Source: Diabrotica undecimpunctata
Taxonomy: Eukaryota > Arthropoda > Insecta > Coleoptera > Chrysomelidae
Assembly: GCF_040954645.1 (NCBI RefSeq)
Contig: NC_092803.1
Coordinates: 124,763,961-124,827,960, forward strand
Length of the DNA stretch: 64,000 nt
Direction: 5' to 3'
Shown: positions 12,241 through 23,590 of the stretch, piece by piece
Layout of the letters: each line of letters begins with the position of its first letter
How positions within the stretch are numbered: position 1 is the first letter of the stretch
Translations under genes and position numbers: made by a program
Notes under the pieces: generated by a model
The model's database searches: none
The model's input: only the letters and a program-made list of their open reading frames with translations
Told to the model about the DNA's origin: nothing

Positions 12241-13394
12241 ATAGTACCTTAAGGAATAGTGCCATCGGTTGCCAAAGTGTATAAAAAAAAATTCAATAAA
12301 TCTTAAGAAAACGTCAACAAAATAATATCGAAATAAAACATATTAGTCTAATAACTGAACCCAAAAGTAAAATAAAAGGGAATGAAATTTTCTAGTTTAA
12401 TTTTTATTTAGTTAACAAGAAAAATGGACTTCAGTAAAAACAAAAAACAAGCACTTAGCATATGATAAGCGTTATTTTATAGTAGTTTTTTTTAGGCTAT
12501 AATAGTATTGCTATTGGTCTCTAACTACATGAAACAATTTTAATAAAAAAAAATAAGCAAACACAAATAAAAGTTTTAAACGTACAGATCAAGTTAATTA
12601 GGAAAATATGTATTTACTCCTTGATACTAAAATAAATTGTCTACAATAAAACATTAAGGAATCAAAACCAAATTTAACTTTAAAGAGTAAATGAAGCTTA
12701 CAGAGCGAATTTCAAAGTTCTTGTAGTTTGTTATAGTACTCCTTGAGGCGTCCATTTACTTTACTTCGACAAACTTTGATTTTAAGTAATCAATACTTGG
12801 TCATCAATTAAAAGTTTTAAACAAAATGTAATTATACAGTTAGATTATGCTCTTGGGAATTATATTTTTAGATGCTTTTAAGTTGTGCATAATTTAAATA
12901 TTGAAATGAATATTAATCTAACTTTGATAATGTCTTTTTGGACATAGATCTTTCATAATAAATTCTATACCTGCAAACTTTATATTGTTAGTTTTAAAGT
13001 TTCTGTTTATTTTCCTCAACTGTTTTTAATCTGTCTTAAATTTAATTTTATGATTATTTATATTCGTTTATCTAATGCAGCACTTTCGCTGTATCATATT
13101 ATGAATTTTTATATATAAAAATCTCGTGTCACAATGTTTGTCCAAGCCAGTGGCGGCCAGTCAGGGTCGGCAAGGTCGGCAGTGCCATCGGATGTCGGCA
13201 AGATCGGAGACATCCATCCACCTGTGTGAATTCTTAAAACGACACGTTTCAGGGTTTCAGCATGCCGATCCCAAGCTTGACGATTTACATGTAAAAATCA
13301 ACGGAATATTAGTTGATGAGCAACCAAACATACATTTATTCCCATATGAATTTAATTGCTAAGTACGGCAAGTTTAAATTTGCCGACTTATTGC
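12241..13394. other. Intergenic, nothing firmly recognised
   Basis: AT-rich. At about 13,110 there is an AAATCTCGTGTCACAATGTT stretch of a type I associate with dispersed insect repeats, followed by a GC-richer block. I cannot assign it to a family. Confidence 0.35.
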
Positions 13395-13945
13395 CGACGA
13401 ATTAAACGCCTCTACAGATCTTCATTTCTTCTAAGTGTTGCCCATAAATTTGAACTATGGCACTTTGGTTCCAATATAATGTTTGCACCATATTTATGAT
13501 TTTACTGTCAATGTGCTTGTTCATATATATTGTTCATATTAGTTTTTCATGTCTTACTTTATCGAAAGCTTTTTCGTAGTCAACTTAACACAAGTGTAGA
13601 TCAACATGTACATCCAGACATCGCTGAATCAATATGTTGATGGCATATAGTCCTTCTCGAGTGCCCATTCCATTTCGGAACCCGAACTGCGTCTGGCTAA
13701 TATCCTCCTCTAGCCTTTGGTATATTCTCTTATGTATTACTTTTATCAGTAATTTTAAAGTATGACTCAAGAAGCTCAGTGTTCGATAATCAGAGGACTT
13801 TTTTGCTGCTTGTTTTTTAGGGATGGTTATACATGCTGACTTTAGCCACTCTTGTGATATCACTCCCGTATCGTACACCGTGTTGAGTAAATCTGCCAAT
13901 ACTTCCAAGTTATCCTCTTACACTAGTTTTGTGGCTTAAACCCAA
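13395..13945 (-). pseudogene. RTE-like reverse transcriptase fragment
   Basis: On the minus strand a frame of about 107 codons (13,908-13,585) carries EVLADLLNTVYDTG, ACITIPKK, SSDYRTLSFLSH and QTQFGFRNGMGTREGLYAI. This is the N-terminal palm of an RTE-type reverse transcriptase. After a frameshift the palm continues as VDYEKAFDKVRHEKLI (motif A) to about 13,490, then an LYWNQSA-like block. It is closely related to the copy at 124-1,258, but the two fragments overlap only around motif A. Both ends are truncated. The Tc1 element starts 63 bases beyond its 5' end. Confidence 0.88.
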
Positions 13946-14007
13946 ATAGACAGAATATTTAAATTAGACATGCCACAAGAAAGTAGTTCTAGAATCTTGC
14001 TGAATAT

Positions 14008-15605
14008 ACACTCGCGATCATAAAACTTGGGTCACCTTGAAAATCATCGATATTTTATTTTTAACGAGCTTTATCGTAAATAATAATAACACAAATACAA
14101 ACTAATGCATGTTTCTGAGAATTGTTGCGGTTTCCTTTGTAACAAAGAATTCCAATAGTGCCAATTTCGCGGTAAAGTGCACACTTCCCAAAATGAACGC
14201 TACCTGTTACTCCGCTTGTTTTAAATGTCTCGTTTGTGCTTCGACTTTCTGTTAAAATGCAACGGACAAACGTTTATTACTGCCACCATTAGTGTTTATT
14301 AGTGCCATTATTAGTGTTTATTTTTTGACAAAAATGCCTTTGACTGTTGTTGAAACGGCACAAATTGTTGCACTTGTGGAAGACGGTCACACTCAACGGC
14401 AAGTCGCAAGAACTGTTAAAGTAAGCCTTTCTATGGTTCAACGAGTGCTTCAATGCTTTCAGGAGGCAAGTTTGCTAACCAGGCGACCTGGCTCTGGACG
14501 AAGAACAACCACCACGGCACTAGATGACCGTTTCCTTGTGTTTCAGTCTTTACGAAACCGGACCTCAACAGCGGTTATGCATCAAAATCGTCTAGAGGAA
14601 GCACGGAATCGCAATTTTAGTGTTGCAACAGTCAGAAGAAGACTTCGTTCTTCTTGACTATTTTTCCGGGTAATGGCTAGAGGACCGCCACTTCGCCGGG
14701 TGCCTCGAGTTGCACGACTAGCTTTTGCTCGACAATACGCCCGTTGGGGAATTAACGATTGTAGCAAAGTGTTATTCTCAGATGAATACCGTTTCTGACT
14801 AACTGGATCCGATGGACGTGTAAGAGTTTGGAGGAGAACCGATGAACGATTTTCATAAGCTTGCATTGCTCCAAGAATGCCATTTGGTGGAGGCTCGGTC
14901 ATGGCTTGGGGAGGTATATCTTCCGACTTCCACAAAGAATTACCCTTCATCGAAAATGGGTCCCTAACTGCACGAAGGTACATTACGGAGATTCCGGAAG
15001 AACATGGTATGCCCAACATGGCAGGGCTTGGAGAAAACGCCGTTTTTATGCAGGACAATGTGCGATCGCACGTTGCCAGGATCAGCATGTAATGCTTGGA
15101 CGAAGTTGTAATTACGAGGGTAGCCTGGCCAGCTAGGTCTCCGGACATCGAACATCTCTGGGACGATTTGAAAAAACGTATTCAAACCCAAACACCTCCT
15201 CCTAATAACGCACAGGAGCTTAAGGATCTGTTAGTGAGTAAGTGGAATAACATACCACAACATGTAATCCGGAGAAAAATTGAGAGTATGCCCCGTCGTC
15301 TGCAAGAGGTTATTAGAGCAAGGGGAGGCAATACACAATATTGGTCATTGAAATTTCACTGATTTTTTACCACGTTCTGTATTTTCCATATTTTTTCGTA
15401 TGTCTGTTTTATCAACAATTTGATTTGTTTTCGGTTTTTTTCAATAAAAACAATAAAAACCCATTTTTTTTTTCTTTCAAAACAAACATTGATGACAAAT
15501 AAAAAATACATTAGCCAAAAAAAAGGTTATTACTGCACCAGAGGCAAAAATATTGAAGAAACTTGAAATTTTCAAGATGACCCGGATTTTATGATCGCGA
15601 GTGTA
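14008..15605 (+). mobile_element. Tc1-like DNA transposon, full length
   Basis: The termini are inverted repeats starting TACACTCGCGATCATAAAA at 14,008 and the mirror image ending at 15,605. Similarity extends about 38 bases with a few differences (CTTGGGTCACCTTGAAAAT versus CCGGGTCATCTTGAAAAT). Both sides are flanked by TA (14,006-14,007 and 15,606-15,607), the Tc1/mariner target. The 1,598-bp length is the usual size for the group. Confidence 0.93.
14334..15362 (+). pseudogene. Tc1-like transposase (DD34E class) with four in-frame stops
   Basis: A single reading phase runs from ATG 14,334 to the TGA at about 15,360 with no net frameshift. TGA or TAA codons interrupt it at 14,655, 14,796, 14,856 and 15,090. 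An N-terminal paired-like helix-turn-helix (TAQIVALVEDGHTQRQVART, then SMVQRVLQ) is followed by an RRPGSGRR linker and a second helix-turn-helix. The catalytic segments LFSDEYRF and FMQDNVRSHVA are present. The third block reads SPDIEHLW where SPDLNPIEHLW is typical, a 3-residue loss that shortens the Asp-Glu spacing from 34 to 31. The upstream in-frame start at 14,292 adds 14 residues unlike the family, so the ATG at 14,334 is preferred. Confidence 0.92.
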
Positions 15606-15607
15606 TA

Positions 15608-17070
15608 TTTGTAAATAAACACGCAAACTAATTTTAATAAAGAAGTGAATTCTCTCCCAACACTTGACATATATTTTTTTAAAACGTCACAACTCAAATA
15701 TTTTATGGCCCAAAATAGGATTAAAGAAGTACCGGATTGATTATGGCTTTTTACAGGGTAGTACATACCAAAGATTACCAATGCAGATAAAATAGTGTAA
15801 GAGCATTAAACTTAATTTAAAGGAATTTTTGTCTGCACACATTTTCTATTCAAATAAAGAATTTCTTCAATCTTAAACGTTTTTTAACTCTTTTTGTTGT
15901 TAGTTTGTTTACTTGTTTGTTTTGTTTTTAATTTTATTTAATGAACTGAAATTAAATAAAGTATTTATTTACTTATTTAATTTATTTATTTAAAGCCATA
16001 ATATTAAGCTGTTCGCAGTTATGGGTATAGTTTTATATTTTTAAACTATCGATTTTTTAAATGACCATTTCAAAAAATTGTTACATTTTTACCTTTATCG
16101 ATCTTCTTCCAAGGTAGGTATATTATAGAATATTTGACAAATAGTCAAAGTGTTGTCAATTGTTTGGGAAATGACATATAAATGCAGTAAAACTAAAAAC
16201 CAAATAAAAAAACAGATTTTTTGAATGCTGAAATCAAATAAGACAAGTTAAGTAATTAGAACAAACCCAATAACATCTTAACTACACACCGAAACTACTG
16301 ACTTAAAATAAATTAGGGATACGTTTACATTTTAAATAGCACTTTAAAAAACCTACTTTACGTAAACTCAATTACAAATCTTCTAGTTTTACAAGCTCCC
16401 AACACCAAAAAGGATATTTGAGACCAATATATTCTACTACTGTTCTGAGTTACACAAATGTTTGGACTGGAATAAGAGTGGAACCGCGTCAAGGGAAAAG
16501 GGAAATAAAAAAGAACGAGCACACTAACAATAAATTTTGATTTCGACAGAAAGAACGAGCTCGTGTGTGTCCATTAGTGGTTAACTTTACTGTTTCACGA
16601 TGAAAACAACATAAATATAAGTTGCAAAGTAATGTGTCACTAAATCCCACATACAACTTAGAAACGTATCGATTTCGTTTCTTTTAAATTTTCGACAAGT
16701 ACTCTGGGGAATATATGGAAATTATGTAAACTGCATTTTTACTTTTAAATATTTCTGCATTTAACAATTTTTTTTATTATAAAGTTTTGCATGTATGTGA
16801 TATCTTGGTCATTATTAATTTAGTTGTCAAGGTTATTAAAATAAGAGGTGTTGATTGTTAGAAAGATTTTGTACAGATACAGTCTGGGGTTTTCTAATCT
16901 CGTATTATTTTGGAGGTTCTGTTGGGTATTTGGTTTTGGAAAAAATAGTCCGTTTTAGACGGATTGGTAGGTACTAGTTGATTAAATTGTTAATCGTAAA
17001 GTCGCTACTAAATTATTGTAGAATTTATTATCTGCATGTCATTATGCAGGTATAACAAAAGCAGGTATCA
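15608..17070. other. Intergenic, nothing recognised
   Basis: AT-rich, 1.4 kb. No domain or repeat structure stood out on either strand. Confidence 0.45.
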
Positions 17071-17105
17071 TATATCGTCGGTGCAATGTCACACCCACGA
17101 ATGTG
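17071..17105 (+). repeat. Left inverted repeat flanking the DUF7869-like relic
   Basis: 35 bases starting TATATCGTCGGTGCAATG that match the reverse complement of 19,405-19,439 with one difference that I can see. This could be the terminus of a DNA transposon enclosing the gene relic. Confidence 0.65.
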
Positions 17106-17689
17106 AAATTTTTTTGCTTTTTGCCTAACTAAATTCGCTAAATTTTTTAGAGGGCATTTACATAAAAAATAGTTTACTACAAGATCCGGTAGAAAAAGGA
17201 ATTTAATGAGTAAAAAATTGGTTTTTTGAGTTTTCTGCAATATTTTTGAAAAAACCTACAGTAATGTAGGTTTTTTCGATTAGATCCCAAAGAAAACTAA
17301 TGACAACTGCGACACCAAACAAAAAAATGGCCCCGAACATCAAACGTTTCTGCTTTTGTATCAAATAATGAAAGAATACTGTCTCCATCGGTTTCACAGA
17401 ACCAACTGGAAGGTACTGCTTTTTTATTATAAAAAATTTTACATTACTGATACACAATAAAGAATTTCTTTTAGCACAATCTTTAGTAGAAAATTTCTTC
17501 AGTAAGGAACCGACATTGCAAACTGGCTTCAAACAAGATTAAACTTTCTGACTCTTCATCAGATAATTATAATCCCTAAGAGGGGTTAACTTCTAGCAGT
17601 TCCTCCTGCTCTTCTTGTTCGAGCTCTATCGTTACATCAGAGTCAAAAGATCAAAATGAAATAAAAGAAAACAAGTTATTTAGAAAGGT

Positions 17690-19130
17690 GCGACACAAAC
17701 TTACAATTATTCTAAAGCTATTTTTCTTTTGGTTAAATTGAGGGCCCTAAGAGGAACAAGAAAAACATAAATGCTTAGAAGAAAACGTAAGGAAACAAAA
17801 AAGATTAAAATGAGAATCTTATGTTTGTTCTAGAAATAAAGAGAGACCAGCACGTCTAATGTTGCTATTCTGGTAAAGCAAACCACAAATGTGATACTTT
17901 TATCGACAAGGAAAACTGACGAAAAATTTATAATGATTTCCATCAAATGATTTTGGTAGATGATCGACGAGTTTTCTTGCATAGTCATATTGATAAAAAC
18001 CAGCAAAAGAGAATCGCTAGAAACAATGAAAATTCAAGAAAAACGTTTACCGTCAAGAAGGAAAACAAGTATGTCGGACATTTTTTATGGCTATACTTGA
18101 AGTGACAGATGTATTTATGCACGGAGCTGTGGCAAAGCTTCCTTCTAGCAACATAGTTGAAAAAGAAAATCGTGAAAAACATGTCATACATAATAAATTA
18201 AAAGATGATGATAAACTGCTGATTTGTAGGTATGTTCTTTTATTTTCAGCCGTGGAGTGTCATTATTGTACGGCTTTTAGAACCAAAAACTATTTCGATT
18301 CTTCACTAAACGTCTCTATTATGCACAAATTGTAAAAATCAAAGGGCTTAGAATAAAATGTACATCCAGTTTCTTTTAAAAAGTATCGACAAGTGTTAAG
18401 AACTTGGAGTTCCATATACCAAAAAAGAATCAGTGTCAAAATTGCTTAAAATATACGACTATGACAAAAGAATGAAAAAAAAAAACACATAAACAGGCTC
18501 ATCACAAATACATGCTAAGGAAACAATCAGCTCGCGAGGCTCGAGGCAAAGACAAACAAATTACAAAGAATAATTCAGAGGTACTATCGTTTAACTTTGA
18601 CCTTAAAGGAGTGCTTACGACTCTAAAGAGTCCAACAAGATAAATATTTTACCTGCGAAAATTGGCTATTTACAACCTGACTGTCTACAACTTAGGGAAT
18701 GAGGACGGAATCTGTTACCTTTGGGACGAAACCCGAGGAAAAAGGAGGTAAACGTGTATTTACAATAACATTATTAATCAACCAAACATTACTGAGGTTC
18801 GAATGATGTTGGACGGGTATGGCGGGCAACAAAAAAATTTACATTTTGCTGCTATGTGCTTGAAACTTCTTAGGGATCACACTATTGATCACAAGTTTGT
18901 TGAATCAGCAGATACCGGAATGGAGTGTGATTCATTCCACTCGAAAATCAAAAAGAAATTAAAATATGTTCTTGTTTATTCCCCGGAAGGTTGGGCACGT
19001 CTACGTTCCCTTGAAGTCAGATTCATAAAGTTTGATGATATCTTTGATTTCAAATCTTTTGAAATACACAACTATAAAGTGAACCAACCTTCCTGGAAAC
19101 AAGTTTGCTGCTTACGATACATTAAAACCG
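17690..19130 (+). pseudogene. Decayed DUF7869-like protein gene
   Basis: Scattered plus-strand frames line up with the C-terminal half of the large arthropod proteins annotated with DUF7869. At 18,590-18,760 the order is FNFDLKGVLTT, then LAIYNLTVYNLGNEDG, then CYLWDETRGKR. At 18,800-19,100 an intact stretch of 128 codons gives MMLDGYGGQQKNLHFAAMCL, FVESADTGMECDSFHSKI and VYSPEGW. The conserved D-G-x-G-G-Q-Q and G-x-x-x-M-E-C-D patterns are visible. Upstream (17,690-18,220) there are weaker matches such as KYVGHFLWL. Many stops and shifts show it is dead. Its molecular function is not known to me; the family is repetitive in insects, which suggests mobility. Confidence 0.65.
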
Positions 19131-19335
19131 ATGCCGTGGTGACAATGTCCAATCAATATTGGTCTTACACTGGCTTTATAAATTCTTGACTTCATCTCAG
19201 TGTGAATGTGTCTGTTTCGCCATATAGTGTTATTAAGGCATCCTGCCAGTCTATTTGCTTTTTGTACTTGATCTCTTACTTCGTTGTCTAGGTCTCCATA
19301 GCTAGACAGTGTAATTCTTAGTAATTTAATAAAAA
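19112..19335 (-). pseudogene. RTE-like RT C-terminal fragment
   Basis: Minus-strand frame with GDLDNEVRDQVQKANRLAGC and IWRNRHIHTEMKSRIYKASV, the thumb region that follows YLG in RTE-type reverse transcriptases. About 70 codons remain. It abuts the end of the DUF7869-like relic and lies inside its right inverted repeat, so it probably inserted into that element. Confidence 0.75.
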
Positions 19336-19404
19336 TGTAAGATAAAAATATAAGAGACAATTCGCCGGAGCCAAATGAAAGCAAAAATTCAGACGCTCAT
19401 TTTG

Positions 19405-19439
19405 CACATTCGTGGGTGTGGCATTGCACCGACGATATA
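19405..19439 (-). repeat. Right inverted repeat flanking the DUF7869-like relic
   Basis: Reverse complement of 17,071-17,105 (one T/C difference). With it, the enclosed unit spans 2.37 kb. No target duplication was resolved. Confidence 0.65.
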
Positions 19440-19776
19440 ACCACAAATAAATAGTCCTTTGTTTTGACCTATTTGTTTATGGTAGATACCTCTCGAAACT
19501 TAAAAACAACACTTTAATACAAATGACGTTGTAATAAGCTTAAGATTAAGGTTTTCTGCAATAATTTGTTGGCAACTATACCTCTAGAATCAAGTCTATC
19601 TTTGGTTGATGGTGTTAGCCTACGAGGCTATGCATAAAAATTGGCCAATAATAAATTTAAACAAAATTAATAGGTAAAGAACTTAAAACAAATTTTTATT
19701 AGTTAACCAAAAATTTATCAATTAAAGTTTAAAAATATCTAAAAGGAACAGTATGTTACGCTACATAAACCCTACA
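19440..19776. other. Intergenic, nothing recognised
   Basis: AT-rich spacer between the DUF7869 unit and the long-TIR transposon, without coding signals. Confidence 0.45.
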
Positions 19777-20239
19777 TACAGGACGTCCAGTAACTCTACT
19801 GACAAACGAAGACAGGAGATTCCTTTGAAAATTTTAAGACAATTTAACTTAATTTACCTAGTCCGAAAATGCTTCTTTCTAAGGGAGCTAAGGCTCTTTG
19901 AAGATGGCGCCTTGTAGTTAGTTTTTTTTTATACCTTTAGAACGCTTCAGAGGAAAAAAACGAAGACTCGTACAATTATTTATTATCCAGAGTTAAATCG
20001 ATTCAATCAAAATTGTAAATGTTTAGTACCTATCATAGGTGTCCGTTTTGTGTAGGTAAACGGTTGTTTTATTGCATAGCTTTTTTCTCTTTATCTTTTA
20101 AGAATTCGGTATACTAGAACTAGATTATTAAATTTTCAGGTATTCTAGTCCTAAAAGGTACTCTTACTTTAAGTCGGTAAGATACACCGTTTTCTAGAAA
20201 AATCTGAAATACTTTTCGTTTTTTCGTCACGAAAGTTAA

Positions 20240-21990
20240 ATTATTAGATAATAAAAATAATAATGATGTTTATTAATTTCATATACATTGTATAAAAAAT
20301 AACAATTATTTAAGTATGTTATTTACACATCGAAAAATAAACATCTAACCTTTAAAACCAAAAGTGGTCGAACACGGGCGTCGTATGTGCATTGTGTATT
20401 TGATACATTAAAAATCCAATAATAAAGTTAGATATAAATCAGTTTCATTTTGTATAACGTATTTTTATATTTTGATGATGAATATTATACATATTTTGAT
20501 TTTATCGCTTTCAGGTAAGCAAAACTCTTACTAAACTATTACTATGACTGAACTACATATTAGTTGTCCATTTGTCCTATTGTAATACTTTAAATTTTGT
20601 ATATAGCCGCCATCCAAATTTAGAATATATTTTTTAAATATTGATTTTATCATTACCAGTGAGTTGACAGATTGGTATATTTTATATTTATCAGGTAAGG
20701 CATTGAATATTCTTGGAGCTATAAAGTAGGTATCTTTGACCTAATCTTTTTTTGCTACTTCCAGTTTTAACATGTTTATTTATTTTATTGCGGGTTTCAT
20801 AAGGGCGGCATAGTTTATGAAGTATATGTTTTTTATTATATTATGTAAACTAACATAGAATAGATATATGGGTGTCTTGTATCCATTACTTTCTCTTCAA
20901 TAAATAGAAGATGAGTTGAGTAAGTACGTTGTTTATATAATATTATCTTTAGTATTCTCTTTTGTAAAATATCAACTTTTTAAGTATGTTTTTAAAACAC
21001 CACCCCAACCAAGTATTTCCAATCTAATTCTGAACTCAACTAGAGAGTGATATAGTATTTTTACGTCAATTATTGATTTTATATATTTAAATTTTGGAAC
21101 TAAAGCTCTCAAACATTTTGCTTGTTTATTCATATTTTAAGTATGTTTTTAATACACCACCCAACCAAGTAATCCGTATTTAATTCTGGACTCATCAAGA
21201 GAGTGATATAATATTTTTACGACAATTATTCATTTTATATATTTGAATTTTGAAACTAAAGCTCTCAAGCATTTTGCTAGTTCATTCATATGCTTATCCC
21301 ATCTTAGATGTGAGTCTATAGTTATGCCCAGTTATTTTATATTAAAAGTTGTTTTTATCGTTATGTTACTTTCCATGCAGTTATTGTTTAATATGATTAA
21401 ATGAAGGTATTGATACTTTGTTACTACAAATTAAAATAATAACCGTTTTTTCAAAGTTAATTGTCAATCCTTTATAATTGAACCATTGGACTATCTTAAA
21501 CATATTAACTTCAATTTAATTTTTTAAATCTTTCCATGTGTCTGCACTGTACAAAATAGTAGTGTCATCGGCGAAACTGATTATTTTTTCTTCGGTGTTT
21601 AAGTTATATGTCATTTACATATACGTTAAATAATAATGGACCTAAAACTGTTCCTTGGGGTACACCACATTGTAAGATATGCTGATCACTGTAAGTGTTT
21701 ACAATTTACCTTCAGAATTTGTTGTCTTTTGTATAAATAACTTTGAATTCAGTTATGTGAAATTCCGCGTACTCCGCACGCTTCCAATGCTTCTAGCAGT
21801 TACGGATAGCTGACCGTATCAAATACCTTCGCTAAGTCTAGAAATACACAGGCAGTAGGTTTATTTTTGTGAACTCTCTTCGCGAAAGTCAAATTGTGAA
21901 GATGATATAATGTTGTTTGGATAGATTTAGATTGATAAGTATCAAAAGTAGATAAATACAAAAGATGCTCGATACTAATGACCATTAGGC
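20240..21990 (-). pseudogene. Jockey/CR1-like non-LTR retrotransposon, 5'-truncated
   Basis: Minus-strand pieces in order: ACVFLDLAKVFDTVSYP (RT motif A, about 21,830), GVPQGTVLGPLLFNVYVND (motif B), ISFADDTTILY (motif C), LTINFEKT, then ITIDSHLRWDKHMNELAKCL. The thumb and tail follow (ILYHS, ILKIILYKQRTYSTH, SVNSLV). Multiple stops and shifts, plus an internal tandem duplication at 20,982-21,292, show decay. The 3' end near 20,240 carries TTAATAAA and short A/T-rich tandem tail units. It sits inside the DD41D transposon, so it arrived later than that element. Confidence 0.85.
20982..21292 (-). repeat. Tandem duplication (about 157-bp unit) inside the RT relic
   Basis: The segment starting AAGTATGTTTTTAAAACACC at 20,982 recurs from 21,139 with roughly 85-90% identity by eye. 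It covers the coding block for LAKCLRAL..KFKYIK and the following ILYHSL. The copies have diverged, so the duplication is not recent. Confidence 0.85.
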
Positions 21991-22004
21991 TCTATGAATA
22001 AATT

Positions 22005-23016
22005 TTCCATTTTGCTTGGAAAACGCTAAATTCTTGCAAAAATTCCAAAGTTATTTCTAAATTCATTGCAAGCATCTTGTATCTTTGGCCAAAATTGTGC
22101 AAGATTTAGTATCGGAACGGAATAAACACAATAGTGGCAAGGATTAAAATCCGGCGACCCTGTTGGCCAAGCAACTGGACAGCCTCTTCAAATCCAGTGG
22201 TCTTCATAGTTATTATCAAAAAAGTCTCGTACATCCCTGCTAAAGTGGGCCGAGCAGCCGTCATGTAGAAACCATCGGTTTTGTCGAATATTTAAATGCA
22301 CATCATCTAACGAAGTAGGTAAAATATTTTGCAAAACATGTAAGTAATCAGCACCGCTTAAATAAGCAGAAAATTCTACAGACTCAAGTAGATAATCGTT
22401 AACTACTCCTATTCAGATGTTTAAGCTAAAGCTATGCTGATACTTAAATTCTTGAACAACGTGAGGATTGTTACAAACGTACTAATAATATTGTGCACTA
22501 TGCACATTAAAAATTCAATTTTTTGTTAATGTAGCTTTGTCGCAAAACAAAATATATCTGAAAAAAATCTTCATTTGGATTTTTCTGAAACCATCTAGCG
22601 AATTCTTCACGAGCAGGAAAATCTTGTTCTAGTAGTGCTTGTACAGTATCAGTGCTGCTTTGTAAAATAAAAAGGATATTAATTTTCGTTATGCAAAATA
22701 TTTCCTACGGAAGATTTTGAAATTGTGAAATACATGGCAGATAGTCTTCGAACGCTAATTTCTGGATTTTCCTCAACTTCTATTAAAATAACATCTTCAT
22801 GTTCTGCTGTTACATCATTATGTCGCCCTGTTTCTTTATTTTTTCAGACCGCTGAGCACGTTTCTCTTAATCGTTGATGAAGAGCTGTAAATGTTGAGGG
22901 AGTGAAATGACAATTGGGTAATTTTTCAGGGTATCTACGTTGTGCTCCTAGAGGTTACACCTCATTTCTCCATAAACTTAAACATATGAGCGTATTCCTC
23001 ATTAGTAAAAACCATT
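22005..23016 (-). pseudogene. DD41D-type transposase, decayed
   Basis: On the minus strand the start MVFTNEEYAHMFKFMEK (23,016) is followed by RRYPEKLPNCHFTPSTFTAL, a DUF4817-like N-terminus. EQDFPAREEFARWFQKNP (about 22,620) comes next, and then RWFLHDGCSAHFSRDVRDFF and WPTGSPDFNPCHY. The second catalytic Asp is in HDG. The position 42 residues later, where the third Asp stands in related copies, reads His. Many stops remain. The C-terminus is interrupted by the Jockey-like insertion near 22,000. Confidence 0.8.
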
Positions 23017-23590
23017 TTTGTTGAATTGAAATTGTTATATTTTAAATGCCACAGTGTAAAAAACTAAAAGGTAAAATTCGCAACCTGACCACAATTTGAC
23101 AATGGAAAACGTAGGCTATACTTCTGTTGCAAAAAAAATTTTCATTAAGAAAAAACGAAAAATTTTCAAATCGATTTTTGTAGAAAACGGTGTATCCTAT
23201 CTACTTAGAGTGGGAGTAACTTTTAGTACTAGAATATCTAAAAATTTAATAATCTAGTATCACAAATGCTTAAAAGGTAAAGCCAAAAACTTATGAGTTA
23301 AAATATTCGTTGACCTACCCAAAACGGACGCCTATGACTGGTACTAGAAATTCGCAACTAATCAAATCGATCTATTTCGGGAGGATAAATAAAATCGTAC
23401 CATTTTTTGATTTTGTTAATAGAAGCGTGCTGGAGGTATTGAAGAAAAACTAATTACAAGGCGCCATCTTCAAAGGCTCTAGCTCCCTTAGGAAGCATTT
23501 TTCAACTTGGTGAATTGGGTTAGATTGTCATAAAATTATCTGAGTAATCGTTGTTCTTCGTTTGTCAGGAAAACTTCTGGACACCCTGTA

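Larger units (their letters stand above)
19779..23588 (-). mobile_element. DD41D-type DNA transposon with about 450-bp inverted termini
   Basis: The left end (from 19,779, CAGGACGTCCAG) and right end (to 23,588, inverse of CAGGGTGTCCAG) are flanked by TA. They stay inverted-similar inward for about 450 bases. Shared blocks include CTGACAAACGAAGA, AGATGGCGCCTTGTA, CATAGG(T/C)GTCCGTTTTG and GATACACCGTTTTCTA. Between the arms lie a decayed transposase on the minus strand and a Jockey-like retroelement that interrupts it. The total of 3,810 bp minus the inserted retroelement leaves about 2.1 kb. Confidence 0.85.

Noticed and set aside
13126..13362. 78-codon frame with basic N-terminus
   Set aside because: Short and without a recognised domain; it sits in a repeat-like block. 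I could not support a gene or a Helitron call.
14582..15191. Minus-strand frames of up to 188 codons within the Tc1 element
   Set aside because: Antisense to the transposase; no recognisable motif.
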